Shown one piece after another: positions 44,451 through 53,042 of a stretch of DNA of 64,000 nt. Below the pieces are notes generated by a model, which saw only the letters and a list, made by a program, of their open reading frames with translations, was not told the origin of the DNA and ran no database searches. Made by a program: the position numbers and the translations under genes. The stretch lies in assembly GCF_012971725.1 (NCBI RefSeq), contig NZ_CP048833.1, forward strand, positions 6,138,001 through 6,202,000, given 5' to 3'. The DNA is from Pseudomonas multiresinivorans (GTDB lineage Bacteria > Pseudomonadota > Gammaproteobacteria > Pseudomonadales > Pseudomonadaceae). Position 1 is the stretch's first letter, and the number at the start of each line of letters is the position of its first letter.

Positions 44451-46301
44451 GTGAAGCCACGCCTCGTGCGCAACTACCTGCTGCCCTTCCTGCTGCTCCT
44501 GCTCACCCTGGGCTTCGGCTACGGCGGCTACCTGATCAGCGAAGGCGCCGGCACCCGCAGCCTGATCGAATCCGGCGAGCGCCAGCTGGAACTGCACGCC
44601 CGTGGCGTGGAAAGCGAGATCAGCCGCTACACCTACCTGCCCAGCCTGCTGGAACTCGAAGGCAGCGTCAGCCGCCTGCTGGTGGACCCCACGCCGCTGC
44701 ACCGCGACCGCGTCAACCATTACCTGGAAGGCCTCAACCGCCGCGCCGGCAGCCGCGCGGTGTACCTGCTGGACACCTCGGGCCGCGTGCTGGCCACCAG
44801 CAACTGGCAGGACGCCGACAGCTACCTGGGGGAGGACCTCTCGTTCCGCGCCTACTTCCAGGAAGCCGTGCAGGGTCGCCCCGGCCGCTTCTACGGCATC
44901 GGCAGCACCACCGGCGAGCCCGGCTACTACCTCGCCCACGGCCTGGTGCATGGCGGCAGGATCGTCGGCGTGGCGGTGGTCAAGGTGAAGATGGAATCCC
45001 TGGAGGAGCGCTGGGAGAAGGCTCGGCTGCAGGCCTTCGTCAGCGACGAGAACGGCATCATCATCCTTTCCAGCGACCCGACCCTGCGCCTGAAGGCCGT
45101 GCGCCCGCTCAGCGATGCGGACAAGGAACGCCTGGCCCGCAGCCTGCAGTATTACTGGTGGGCCCTGAACGAATGGCAGCCGCTGGCGCGCCACCCGCTC
45201 GGCGCGGGCGTCGAGGAAATCAGCTTCCCGCCGGGCGAGCACGCCGACAGCCACAAGCCGCTCAGCTACCTGATGCAGACGCGCCAGCTCAGCGACACGC
45301 CGTGGAACTTCACCCTGCTCACCCCGCTGGCCGACCTGCGTCGCGAAGCGATGATCCACGGCATGCTCGCTGCCGCCGGCTTCGCCTTGTTCGCCTTCCT
45401 GCTGATCGCCTGGAACGAGCGGCGCAAGGTCATCGCCACCCGCCTCGCCGCCCGCGAAGCGCTGGAGCAGGCCAACAACGCCCTGGAGCGCCGCATCGCC
45501 GAGCGCACCGCCGACCTGCGCGCCAGCAACCAGCACCTGCGCGAGCAGATCCGCGAACGCCGCCAGGCCGAGGACACCCTGCGCAAGGCCCAGGACCGCC
45601 TCGTACAGGCCGGCAAGCTGGCGGTGATCGGGCAGATGTCCACCAGCATCGCCCACGAACTCAACCAGCCGCTGGCGGCGCTGCGCACCCTCTCGAGCAA
45701 CAGCGTGCGCTTCCTCGAACGCGGCAAGCTCGACGTCGCCAGCAGCAACCTCGAAGCCATCGCCGAAATGGTCGACCGCATGGGCCGCATCACTGCCAGC
45801 CTGCGCGCCTTTGCCCGGCGCGCCGACGACCACGGCCAGGCGACCTTGAGCAAGGCGGTGGACGCCGCCGTAATGGTGCTGCAGGGGCGGCTTTCCGAAG
45901 TGCCGGTAACCCTGCACCGCGATTACCCCGATGCGCAGCTGGCCATCGACCAGACGCGCCTGGAGCAGATACTGGTCAACCTGATCGCCAACGCCCTGGA
46001 CGCCATGAGCACACAGGACGACCGCCAGCTCTGGCTGGAAGGGCGCATCGAAGGTGACGACCACTACCGCCTCGTAGTGCGCGACAACGGTCCCGGCATC
46101 CCGCCGGACGCCCGCGTGCACCTGTTCGAGCCTTTCTTCACCACCAAGCCCGGCGAACTCGGCCTGGGCCTGGGCCTGACCCTTTCCGCCAGCCTCGCCA
46201 CCGCCGCCGGCGGTTCCCTGGGCGTGGCCTACCCGGAAACCGGCGGCACCGCGTTCGAGCTGCACCTGCCGCTGCTGCCCGCCCTGGAGACACCCGCATG
46301 A
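44451..46301 (+). CDS. aauS: Sensor histidine kinase AauS (DctB-like)
   Basis: The protein has about 616 residues with an N-terminal membrane helix (LPFLLLLLTLGFGYGGYLI), a large periplasmic dCache-like sensor (about 40-300), and a second helix near residue 305-325. A coiled coil (ALEQANNALERRIAERTADLRAS) leads to HisKA with H402 in SIAHELNQPL and a HATPase with DNGPGIP and GLGLGLTLSASL. It should sense glutamate/aspartate in the periplasm and phosphorylate AauR. The start is uncertain: a GTG at 44451 was chosen because it precedes the first helix; the frame is open back to 44346. It overlaps aauR by four bases. Confidence 0.9.
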   Translation: MKPRLVRNYLLPFLLLLLTLGFGYGGYLISEGAGTRSLIESGERQLELHARGVESEISRYTYLPSLLELEGSVSRLLVDPTPLHRDRVNHYLEGLNRRAGSRAVYLLDTSGRVLATSNWQDADSYLGEDLSFRAYFQEAVQGRPGRFYGIGSTTGEPGYYLAHGLVHGGRIVGVAVVKVKMESLEERWEKARLQAFVSDENGIIILSSDPTLRLKAVRPLSDADKERLARSLQYYWWALNEWQPLARHPLGAGVEEISFPPGEHADSHKPLSYLMQTRQLSDTPWNFTLLTPLADLRREAMIHGMLAAAGFALFAFLLIAWNERRKVIATRLAAREALEQANNALERRIAERTADLRASNQHLREQIRERRQAEDTLRKAQDRLVQAGKLAVIGQMSTSIAHELNQPLAALRTLSSNSVRFLERGKLDVASSNLEAIAEMVDRMGRITASLRAFARRADDHGQATLSKAVDAAVMVLQGRLSEVPVTLHRDYPDAQLAIDQTRLEQILVNLIANALDAMSTQDDRQLWLEGRIEGDDHYRLVVRDNGPGIPPDARVHLFEPFFTTKPGELGLGLGLTLSASLATAAGGSLGVAYPETGGTAFELHLPLLPALETPA

Positions 46302-47632
46302 GCGATTCATCCCTGCGCGTCCTGATCGTCGAGGACGACCCGCACGTACGGCTCGGCTGCCAGCAGGCACTGGCCCTGGAAGACATCGAGACCGACAGCG
46401 TGGGCAGCGCCGAGGAAGCGCTGAAGAAAGTCGGCGCCGACTTCCCCGGCATCGTCGTCAGCGACATCCGCATGCCCGGCATGGACGGCCTGCAATTGCT
46501 GGAGAAGCTCAAGGAACGCGACCCCAGCCTGCCGGTGGTGCTGATCACTGGCCATGGCGACATCGCCATGGCGGTCAAAGCCATGCGCGACGGCGCCTAT
46601 GACTTCATGGAGAAGCCCTTCTCCCCGGAGAAGCTGGTCGACACCGCGCGCCGCGCACTGGCCCAGCGCGCGCTGACCCGCGAAGTCAGCCAGCTGCGCC
46701 GCCAGCTCGCCGGCAAGCAGGCCCTGGAAAGCCGGCTGATCGGCCGCTCGCCGGCCATGCAGGCGCTGCGCGAGCTGATCGCCAACGTCGCCGACACCTC
46801 GGCCAACGTACTCATCGAAGGCGAGACCGGCACCGGCAAGGAACTGGTCGCGCGCTGCCTGCACGACTACAGCCGGCGCCAGGCCAAGCCCTTCGTCGCG
46901 CTCAACTGCGGCGGCCTGCCGGAAAGCCTGATCGACAGCGAAATCTTCGGCCATGAAGCCCACGCCTTCACCGGCGCCGGCAAGCGCCGGATCGGCAAGA
47001 TCGAGCACGCCGACGGCGGCAGCCTGTTCCTCGACGAGATCGAGAGCATGCCGCTGAACCTGCAGATCAAGCTGCTGCGCGTGCTGCAGGAACAGCAGCT
47101 GGAACGCCTGGGCTCCAACGAGCTGATCCGCGTGGACTGCCGGGTGATCGCCGCGACCAAGTCCGACCTCGCCGCCATGGGCCGCGAAGGCAGCTTCCGC
47201 AGCGACCTCTACTACCGCCTCAACGTCATCACCCTGAACCTGCCACCGCTGCGCGAACGCCGCGAAGACATCCTGATGCTCTTCGAGCACTTCCTGCAGC
47301 AGTCCTCACTGCGCTTCGACCGCCCGGCGCCGGACATCGACAATGCCACCGCCGCCACGCTGATGGCTCACGACTGGCCGGGCAACGTACGCGAGCTGCG
47401 CAACGTCGCCGAACGCTTCGCCCTCGGCCTGCCGGTGCTGGCCGGCGGCAATCTCGGCCCGGACGCCGGCGAGCCGCGCTTCGCCGAGGCCGTGGAAGCC
47501 TTCGAGAAGAGCCTGCTGTCGACTGCCCTGGAACGCCACGCCGGCAACCTCAGCCAGGCCGCCCACGCCCTGGGCATGGCCAAGACCACGCTGTTCGACA
47601 AGGTGAAGAAGTACGGGCTGAAGGGCGAGTGA
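46298..47632 (+). CDS. aauR: Sigma-54-dependent response regulator AauR
   Basis: The 444-residue protein is built like DctD/NtrC. A receiver with D56 in VSDIRMPG is followed by an AAA+ domain with Walker A GETGTGKE and arginine-finger region DWPGNVRELRN, and a Fis-type helix-turn-helix at the end (GNLSQAAHALGMAKTTLFDKVKKYGL). The sigma-54 contact loop reads HAFTGA with H222 where GAFTGA is usual. It should bind the two dyads upstream of aatJ and drive the sigma-54 promoter. It overlaps the kinase gene by ATGA. Confidence 0.95.
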   Translation: MSDSSLRVLIVEDDPHVRLGCQQALALEDIETDSVGSAEEALKKVGADFPGIVVSDIRMPGMDGLQLLEKLKERDPSLPVVLITGHGDIAMAVKAMRDGAYDFMEKPFSPEKLVDTARRALAQRALTREVSQLRRQLAGKQALESRLIGRSPAMQALRELIANVADTSANVLIEGETGTGKELVARCLHDYSRRQAKPFVALNCGGLPESLIDSEIFGHEAHAFTGAGKRRIGKIEHADGGSLFLDEIESMPLNLQIKLLRVLQEQQLERLGSNELIRVDCRVIAATKSDLAAMGREGSFRSDLYYRLNVITLNLPPLRERREDILMLFEHFLQQSSLRFDRPAPDIDNATAATLMAHDWPGNVRELRNVAERFALGLPVLAGGNLGPDAGEPRFAEAVEAFEKSLLSTALERHAGNLSQAAHALGMAKTTLFDKVKKYGLKGE

Positions 47633-47677
47633 GCCACGCCCGCGCACCGGCAGGCTGGCCCCGTGATGCCCCGTCGC

Positions 47678-47748
47678 GTAGGAGCGGACTCTGTCCGCGA
47701 TGGTGTCCAGCGCGATTCGGACCAATCGCGGACGGAGTCCGCTCCTAC
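47678..47748. repeat. REPIN-like inverted repeat (GTAGGAGCGGACTCTGTCCGCGAT type)
   Basis: Near-perfect inverted arms surround a spacer of about 22 bases; same family as 2425-2506. It sits in the 223-base gap after aauR. The remainder of the gap shows no other element. Confidence 0.88.
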
Positions 47749-47855
47749 ATTCCCGTTGGGGCCGGCATCACCTGCAAGGGCCGCTCCCATTGATCTGCGC
47801 CGCCCCGTCCCGGACACTACCCACCTTTGAACCGGCCGCACGAGCGGGAGCCACC

Positions 47856-48305
47856 ATGTCCACCCAAGCCGAAACCCTCTGGAACCAGCTCTGCGCCGAC
47901 GCCGGCGTCGACCCGCAGCAGCGCATGGCCGCACGCCGCGCCATCCTCGCCGACAGCAACGCGCTGGACGCCACCGTCTACCGCCCTGACGACAACGATC
48001 CGGACGCCGAAGAACTGGACATGGGCGACGCCAAGGTCCTCTTCCTCGGCCCCTTCGAAGCGCCCACCGAGTGGGATGCCGCCGAGCGCGAGGACTTCTT
48101 CGACGACGCCGACCCGGCGCTGTTCTTCAGCGTCCGCATCGAGTGCGAAGCCGAACCGGGCACCTCGGGCTTCTTCGTCCCGGAAGTGGGCGACTACCTG
48201 GCGGTGATGGACGCCGGCAAGATCCAGATGTACTTCCTCCACGACTGGCGCGAAGACGAGGACGGCTGCACCTGCGTGCTGATCCGCGACGATATCCAGC
48301 TCTGA
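47856..48305 (+). CDS. Acidic protein of unknown function
   Basis: The 149-residue protein is very acidic, with runs such as DDNDPDAEELDMGD and EREDFFDDADPALFF. It has no signal peptide and ends in two beta-strand-like segments (YLAVMDAGKIQMYFLHDW, CTCVLIRDDIQL). GCGGGAG is near the ATG. I recognise no family with confidence. It is monocistronic with a strong terminator. The acidity could reflect a small regulatory or DNA-mimic protein, but nothing in the sequence proves this. Confidence 0.75.
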   Translation: MSTQAETLWNQLCADAGVDPQQRMAARRAILADSNALDATVYRPDDNDPDAEELDMGDAKVLFLGPFEAPTEWDAAEREDFFDDADPALFFSVRIECEAEPGTSGFFVPEVGDYLAVMDAGKIQMYFLHDWREDEDGCTCVLIRDDIQL

Positions 48306-48323
48306 CGTCCCAGCCGATGAATG

Positions 48324-48355
48324 AAAAAAGCCCGTTCAACCGAACGGGCTTTTTT
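48324..48355. terminator. Bidirectional terminator
   Basis: AAAAAAGCCCGTTC-AACC-GAACGGGCTTTTTT has a perfect stem with A- and T-runs. It serves the acidic-protein gene and the convergent exported-protein gene. Confidence 0.95.
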
Positions 48356-48374
48356 GTCGGCGCACAGAGTGCCT

Positions 48375-50099
48375 TCAGCGCTTGGCCGACAGCTGGTCCT
48401 GCTTCATCTTGCTGGTGTCCAGGTGCAACAGGCCAAACGCGGTGCCATAGAAGATGTTGCCGTTGGTATCGACCTTGATCGGCGCGTACATGCCGTTGTA
48501 GATCGGATCGCTTCCCTCGCGGATGGTCAGCACGGTCTTGCCGGTGTCCAGGTCCATGCCGATGTGATGGCGATCGTTCCAGGCGTTGTTGAAGTACCCG
48601 TCGATGAGCGCCATGTGGCCTTCGCCGGAAATCATCGGCACCACGGAAATCGACGATACGTCGTTGCGCCCCCACAGTTGCTTCCACTCATGGGTCTGGC
48701 TGTTCCAGCGGAAGCTCGCTGCACCCAGCGGCCCCGGACGCGTCGCGCCGAGCAGGGTGCTGACGTAGTAGGGGCTCGGGTCGAGGGTCTTCTCGTCGGC
48801 GCTGCGGATGTTGTTCACCACGAAGGCGTAATCGCCGTACACGGCCACCGACTGTTCCGACTGCACCGTATCGGTGCCGGGGATCTCCACCTTGCGCTGA
48901 TCGGCGATGCGCGGGCTGGCGGTGCCCGGCTTCTGCTTCCAGCCGGCGGGAATCTGGTCCCGCCAGAAGGCGACCATGCTCATGTTCTTCGCGCCGTCGG
49001 TGATCACCACCAGCTTGTCTTCATCGGGCCCGAAGCCCATCAGCGTCGGCGTGGCACCGGTGCCATCGGCCAGCTTGGGCGCCGGCATGCGGATGCCGCG
49101 CTCGTACCCGGCCTTCCAGGCGCCGCTGGCTTCGTCGTCGTGGATCTTGCCATCCTTGTCCACCACCAGTCGGTACATGGTGGTGTTCGAGGCGACATAG
49201 ATGGCGCCTCCGTTCGCTTCCGGGCCAGTGGCGAAACTGTTGAGGAAGAGTTCGTCATCGCCGGCGACGGTGTAGCTGTCGATCACCTCCAGCGTGTCGC
49301 GGTTGAGCGTGATGATCTTGCCGCCCAGGGTGTTGACCACGACAAAGCCGTTGTAGCTCATGCTCATGCCGAACAGCATGTCGCCGGGGAAGCGGGTACC
49401 GCGTTTGACCTTCTCGTTGTCGAACAGGCCTACCGGAATCGCGCTGACCCTGCCCAGCTTCATCGCCGAGTCGGCCCGCTTGGGGTCGGCCTGGTCGATG
49501 CGGAATATCTGCCGGCCGTTGCAGCCGACGAAGGCATCTTCCCGCGTCAGCAGCGCATAGACAGAGCCGTTGAGCGCCTGGTCCGAGGCCGCGGTGAGCA
49601 TGCGGTTCGGCTGCGCCTTCATGTAGTCGAGCAGGCCCTTCTCGTCCTTCGCATCGAGGAACTTCTGCACCGCCCTGGACTGCTCGACGCGCTGCAGGGC
49701 AGTAACGGGCGTGTAGTTGGGCAGCTTGACCGGAATATCGGCACGCGCCAGCTCGGTGAGCTTGCCGCCCTCCAGGCTGACCTTGCGCAACGCAAAGCCC
49801 GACCACCAGAAGTACACCGGCTTGCCGTCCACGGTGTCGGAGAAGATCGGCAGGCCCACGCCTTCGCCGGGCAGGAACTGCACCGACTCGGGGGTAACGT
49901 CGTACGCACCGCGGGCCACCGGGAAGCCGACGCTGTCGGTGGCGCCATCGTTCCAGTGCGTCTGGTTGTTGTAGGACTGGGCGAGGTACGGATTCTGCGC
50001 GGGCCACGCCGGCTCGGCGGCGTGGGCCAGCCCGCCGCACAGGGCGAGCGCAATGGAAAACGGAAGCAGACGAAGGGAAGGCATGCAACGACGGGACAT
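48375..50099 (-). CDS. Large exported protein of unknown function (probable beta-propeller)
   Basis: The 574-residue protein has a Sec signal peptide (cleaved near AHAAEP). The mature part is made of repeated beta segments such as GGKIITLNRDTLEVIDSYTV, GGAIYVASNTTMYRLVVDKDGKI, NDRHHIGMDLDTGKTVLTI and IKVDTNGNIFYGTAFGLLHLDTSK. This resembles quinoprotein or PQQ-like propeller blades, but no clear PQQ-ligand motif was seen. AGGAG before the ATG at 50099 decides the start; an in-frame ATG at 50084 is the alternative. It is transcribed from a 172-base gap after the AraC gene. I do not recognise a named family. Confidence 0.75.
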   Translation of the reverse strand: MSRRCMPSLRLLPFSIALALCGGLAHAAEPAWPAQNPYLAQSYNNQTHWNDGATDSVGFPVARGAYDVTPESVQFLPGEGVGLPIFSDTVDGKPVYFWWSGFALRKVSLEGGKLTELARADIPVKLPNYTPVTALQRVEQSRAVQKFLDAKDEKGLLDYMKAQPNRMLTAASDQALNGSVYALLTREDAFVGCNGRQIFRIDQADPKRADSAMKLGRVSAIPVGLFDNEKVKRGTRFPGDMLFGMSMSYNGFVVVNTLGGKIITLNRDTLEVIDSYTVAGDDELFLNSFATGPEANGGAIYVASNTTMYRLVVDKDGKIHDDEASGAWKAGYERGIRMPAPKLADGTGATPTLMGFGPDEDKLVVITDGAKNMSMVAFWRDQIPAGWKQKPGTASPRIADQRKVEIPGTDTVQSEQSVAVYGDYAFVVNNIRSADEKTLDPSPYYVSTLLGATRPGPLGAASFRWNSQTHEWKQLWGRNDVSSISVVPMISGEGHMALIDGYFNNAWNDRHHIGMDLDTGKTVLTIREGSDPIYNGMYAPIKVDTNGNIFYGTAFGLLHLDTSKMKQDQLSAKR

Positions 50100-50271
50100 C
50101 GACGGACTCCTGCGAATGAGCGGCGCCATGGATCACTTCGGAGAGCGAGCGCCGACGGACCGAATCACCGTACGGGTGCCGCAAACGGGTAGTGACCACC
50201 CGAATCAGGGAGCAGAACGGAAAACGACGCGTCCGGTCGCGCGGAGACATTCGTCCGTCAGACGGCTGCCT

Positions 50272-51252
50272 TCATAAGGCTCGCGAAGCAGCACGCCTCA
50301 CACTGCCGGGAGCAATCCCGATGCAGCGCTTGAACGCCCGGCTGAACGCCGCTTCGGACTGGTAACCGAGGCGCTCGGCCAGTTCCGCCACCGCGATCTC
50401 GCGCTCCTGCAGCCAGCTCAGCGCCACGTGCATGCGCCAGCGGGTGACGTACTGCATGGGCGGCATGCCGACCCGCTCGGCGAAGCGTGCGGCAAAGGCG
50501 GAGCGCGACATGGCCGCCGCATCCGCCAGCACCGGCAGGCTCCAGTCCCGCGCCGGCTCGCGGTGAATCAGGCTCAGTGCGCGGCCCAATTGGCGATCCT
50601 GCAGGGCGCCGAGCCAGCCTGACTGGGCGGCGGGGTCCTGCTCGATCCAGGCGCGAATGGCCTGGATCACCAGGATGTCAGCCAGGCGGGTGATCACTGT
50701 CTCGCCGCCGGGGCGCATGGCCCGAGCCTCGTTCTCCATCAACTGCAGGGTGCTCATCAGCCAGTCGCGCTGGCCGGGGTCACGCACCTGCGCTTCCAGC
50801 ACGCGCGGCAGCAGGCGCACCAGCTGCAACGCAGCAGGATGGTCGAAGCGCACCGCGCCACAGATCATCGCCGTCGGCTCGCCACCGCCGCCCTGGCGCA
50901 GCACTTCGTAGCGGTCACTGGCGTAGGCGCGTGGCAGGTCGAACAACCCCGTCGCAGGCTCACCCGGCGCGCTCACCAACCGGTGGCCCTCACCGTGGGG
51001 CACCAGCACCAGGTCGCCCGGCGCCAGACGACGTGGCTCATCTCCCTCGGCTTCCAGCCAGCATTCGCCGACGGTCAGCACATGGAACATCAGGCACTGC
51101 GGCATGGCCGGCAGATCCAGCCCCCAGGGCGCAGTGAACTCCGAGCGGCAGTAGAAGGTGCCGCTCATGCGCAGGAAATGCAGAGCCTCGCCCAGAGGAT
51201 CGGTGGAAGCCCAGGCGTCGATCAGGTCCGGTATGGCGGTAGGAGCGTTCAT
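50272..51252 (-). CDS. AraC-family regulator with cupin_6 sensor domain
   Basis: The 326-residue protein has an N-terminal cupin-type domain (MSGTFYCRSEFTAPWGLDLP, LAPGDLVLVPHGEGHRL). A C-terminal double helix-turn-helix follows (WSLPVLADAAAMSRSAFAARFAERVGMPPMQYVTRWRMHVALSWLQ and LAERLGYQSEAAFSRAFKRCIGIAPGSVRR). Regulators of this group usually sit beside and activate an oxidoreductase gene. Here the divergent NmrA-type gene at 51420, 167 bases away, is the natural target. Confidence 0.9.
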   Translation of the reverse strand: MNAPTAIPDLIDAWASTDPLGEALHFLRMSGTFYCRSEFTAPWGLDLPAMPQCLMFHVLTVGECWLEAEGDEPRRLAPGDLVLVPHGEGHRLVSAPGEPATGLFDLPRAYASDRYEVLRQGGGGEPTAMICGAVRFDHPAALQLVRLLPRVLEAQVRDPGQRDWLMSTLQLMENEARAMRPGGETVITRLADILVIQAIRAWIEQDPAAQSGWLGALQDRQLGRALSLIHREPARDWSLPVLADAAAMSRSAFAARFAERVGMPPMQYVTRWRMHVALSWLQEREIAVAELAERLGYQSEAAFSRAFKRCIGIAPGSVRRAASRAL

Positions 51253-51419
51253 GGCCTTGAGACTGCTACGGCAGTTGGGCGGCGTCCAGCAGGTCTGGAC
51301 GAATGAGCATGAAGCGTCGACTTTCAGGCATTAACCGTCCAGCAGTTCAGCGAGAGACTGAACCCAGGCCAACGAACCCACGGCGGGCGCCGCGGGACGG
51401 CCAAAGCGAGGACACTGCC

Positions 51420-52313
51420 ATGATCACCGTAATGGGAGCCACCGGCCGCACCGGTTCGAGAATCTGCCAGACCCTGCTGGAGGCCGGCGTGCCGGTTCTT
51501 GCCCTCGGCCGCAGCGCCGAACGCCTGGAAGCGCTGGCCGCCGCCGGGGCCCGGATTGCCGTGGGCGAGCCGCATGACGCGGCCTTCCTCACCGAGGCCT
51601 TCCGCGGCGCCGACGCGGTCTACACCCTGCTCGCCTACGGGCCCGACACCGAGGACTACCGCAACCAGCAGGCCGCCCAGGGAGAAGCGATACTCCAGGC
51701 CATTCGCTCCAGCGCAGTGCGCCGGGTGGTCTTCCTCAGCAGCGTGGGCGCCGAGGTGGCCTCCGGCACCGGGCCGATCATCAGCATGCACGACCAGGAG
51801 CAGCGCCTGCGCCGGCTACCCCCGGAAGTGAATGTGCTGATGCTGCGCTCCGGCGCGCTGTTCGAGAACCTGTACGGCGCGCTGGAAATCGTCCGCGCCT
51901 ACGACTGCTACAGCGACGCGGTGGCAGCGGATGTGCCAGTCCCGATGGTCGCCACGCAGGATGTCGCCGATGCCGCCAGCCATGCCCTGCTGGACCGCAG
52001 CTGGCAGGGGGTGCTGACCCGCGAAGTGCTCGGCCAGCGCGACATCAGCTACGCCGAGGCGACCCGCCTGCTGGGGGCCGCCATCGGCCGCCCGGAGCTG
52101 CCCTACGTAGCGGTGCCGCCGCAGGAACTAAGCGGCGCCCTGCAGGAGGCCGGCTATTCCGCCAGCGTCGCCGCCTGCTATGCCGAACTGGGCGAGGCGA
52201 TCAGCAGCGGACGGGTACGGGCGCAGGAAGCGCGCTCGCCGGCCAATACGACGGCGACACGCTTCGAGGACTTCGCCCAGGCCTGGGCCGAAGCCTACCG
52301 GGCCTTGCCCTGA
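51420..52313 (+). CDS. NmrA/SDR-type NAD(P)-binding protein
   Basis: The 297-residue protein is an atypical short-chain dehydrogenase. The dinucleotide-binding loop is GATGRTGSRI at residues 6-15, FLSSVGAEVASGTGPI follows, and a YTLLAYGPDTEDYRNQQAA region is like NmrA and azoreductase/quinone-reductase-like proteins. The normal SDR catalytic Tyr-x3-Lys is not evident, so it may act as a redox sensor or reductase of small electrophiles. The start at 51420 is supported by AGCGAGGAC upstream and by the Rossmann loop at the very N-terminus; the open frame before it overlaps the divergent promoter. Confidence 0.85.
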   Translation: MITVMGATGRTGSRICQTLLEAGVPVLALGRSAERLEALAAAGARIAVGEPHDAAFLTEAFRGADAVYTLLAYGPDTEDYRNQQAAQGEAILQAIRSSAVRRVVFLSSVGAEVASGTGPIISMHDQEQRLRRLPPEVNVLMLRSGALFENLYGALEIVRAYDCYSDAVAADVPVPMVATQDVADAASHALLDRSWQGVLTREVLGQRDISYAEATRLLGAAIGRPELPYVAVPPQELSGALQEAGYSASVAACYAELGEAISSGRVRAQEARSPANTTATRFEDFAQAWAEAYRALP

Positions 52314-52433
52314 GGCGATGCCTTCGGTCAAGGCAACATAATTTCCTACAAATATCTCGGAAGACCCTGATGAATTTGGCGCTGGTCCGCTGTCTAGAGT
52401 ACTCGCCCATTTGCAAACGGCCGGACCACCGCC

Positions 52434-52676
52434 ATGAACCACGCTCCCGACAGTCTCTGGGTCGATGTGCAGACCTGGTCTCCCTACCACCCGCAACGCA
52501 TCCTTCACGGCCGCATCAGCCGCGAGGATTACCTGGCCCTGCGCAACGGTCGCGCGCCCTTCGAGGTGCGCCTGGGCGATTGCCAGAGCCGCCACTGCCC
52601 GACGGGCCCGGTGCAGGACCTGTTCCTCAGCGGCTCGCACATCCTCAATGTCACCCCGGCCGAACGGGTGGCCTGA
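52434..52676 (+). CDS. Small protein A of a tandem paralogous pair (80 aa)
   Basis: The 80-residue protein has no signal peptide. It matches the next gene in about 26 of 57 positions: L-x-G-x-I-S-x2-D-Y-x-A-L-x2-G-x-A-P then VRL-x-DCQS and DLFL-x3-x-IL. The shared segment GRISREDYLALRNGRAPFEV / VRLGDCQS looks like a beta-helix-beta fold. It differs from the partner by an extra HCP segment. No named family was recognised. Its ribosome-binding site is poor (GGACCACC). Confidence 0.72.
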   Translation: MNHAPDSLWVDVQTWSPYHPQRILHGRISREDYLALRNGRAPFEVRLGDCQSRHCPTGPVQDLFLSGSHILNVTPAERVA

Positions 52677-52784
52677 AGGACGAGGGACAGTCGCACCGCT
52701 CAATCAGAAGAACCTGACAGAGGCTGCGCGGAGCGAACGCTATGGTTCGCCACCTCTTTTCACCTTCCTTCGAGCGCCGTGGCA

Positions 52785-53042
52785 ATGAACGAACATCTCA
52801 GGGTCGAAGTCGTGGTTCGCGCGCACAACCGCGAATCCTCAGTGCTCCAGGGCTGGATCAGCCAGGGCGACTATGTCGCACTGTGCGATGGCCATGCCCC
52901 TACCGTGGTGCGCCTGAATGACTGCCAGTCCGACTCGGGCCTGGTGCAGCATGCCGAAGACCTGTTCCTGCGCAGCGCCTACATCCTGAGCATCGAGCTG
53001 CTCGAGCGCCTGCCGCGGTATCAGTCGGCCATGCCTCGATAG
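52785..53042 (+). CDS. Small protein B of a tandem paralogous pair (85 aa)
   Basis: The 85-residue paralogue of the preceding gene has conserved GWISQGDYVALCDGHAP, VRLNDCQS and EDLFLRSAYIL. The start ATG at 52785 is chosen over a GTG at 52779. The two genes are separated by 108 bases with a pyrimidine-rich stretch before the start. The last 22 bases overlap the convergent methyltransferase gene. Function is unknown; the pair probably arose by local duplication. Confidence 0.72.
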   Translation: MNEHLRVEVVVRAHNRESSVLQGWISQGDYVALCDGHAPTVVRLNDCQSDSGLVQHAEDLFLRSAYILSIELLERLPRYQSAMPR

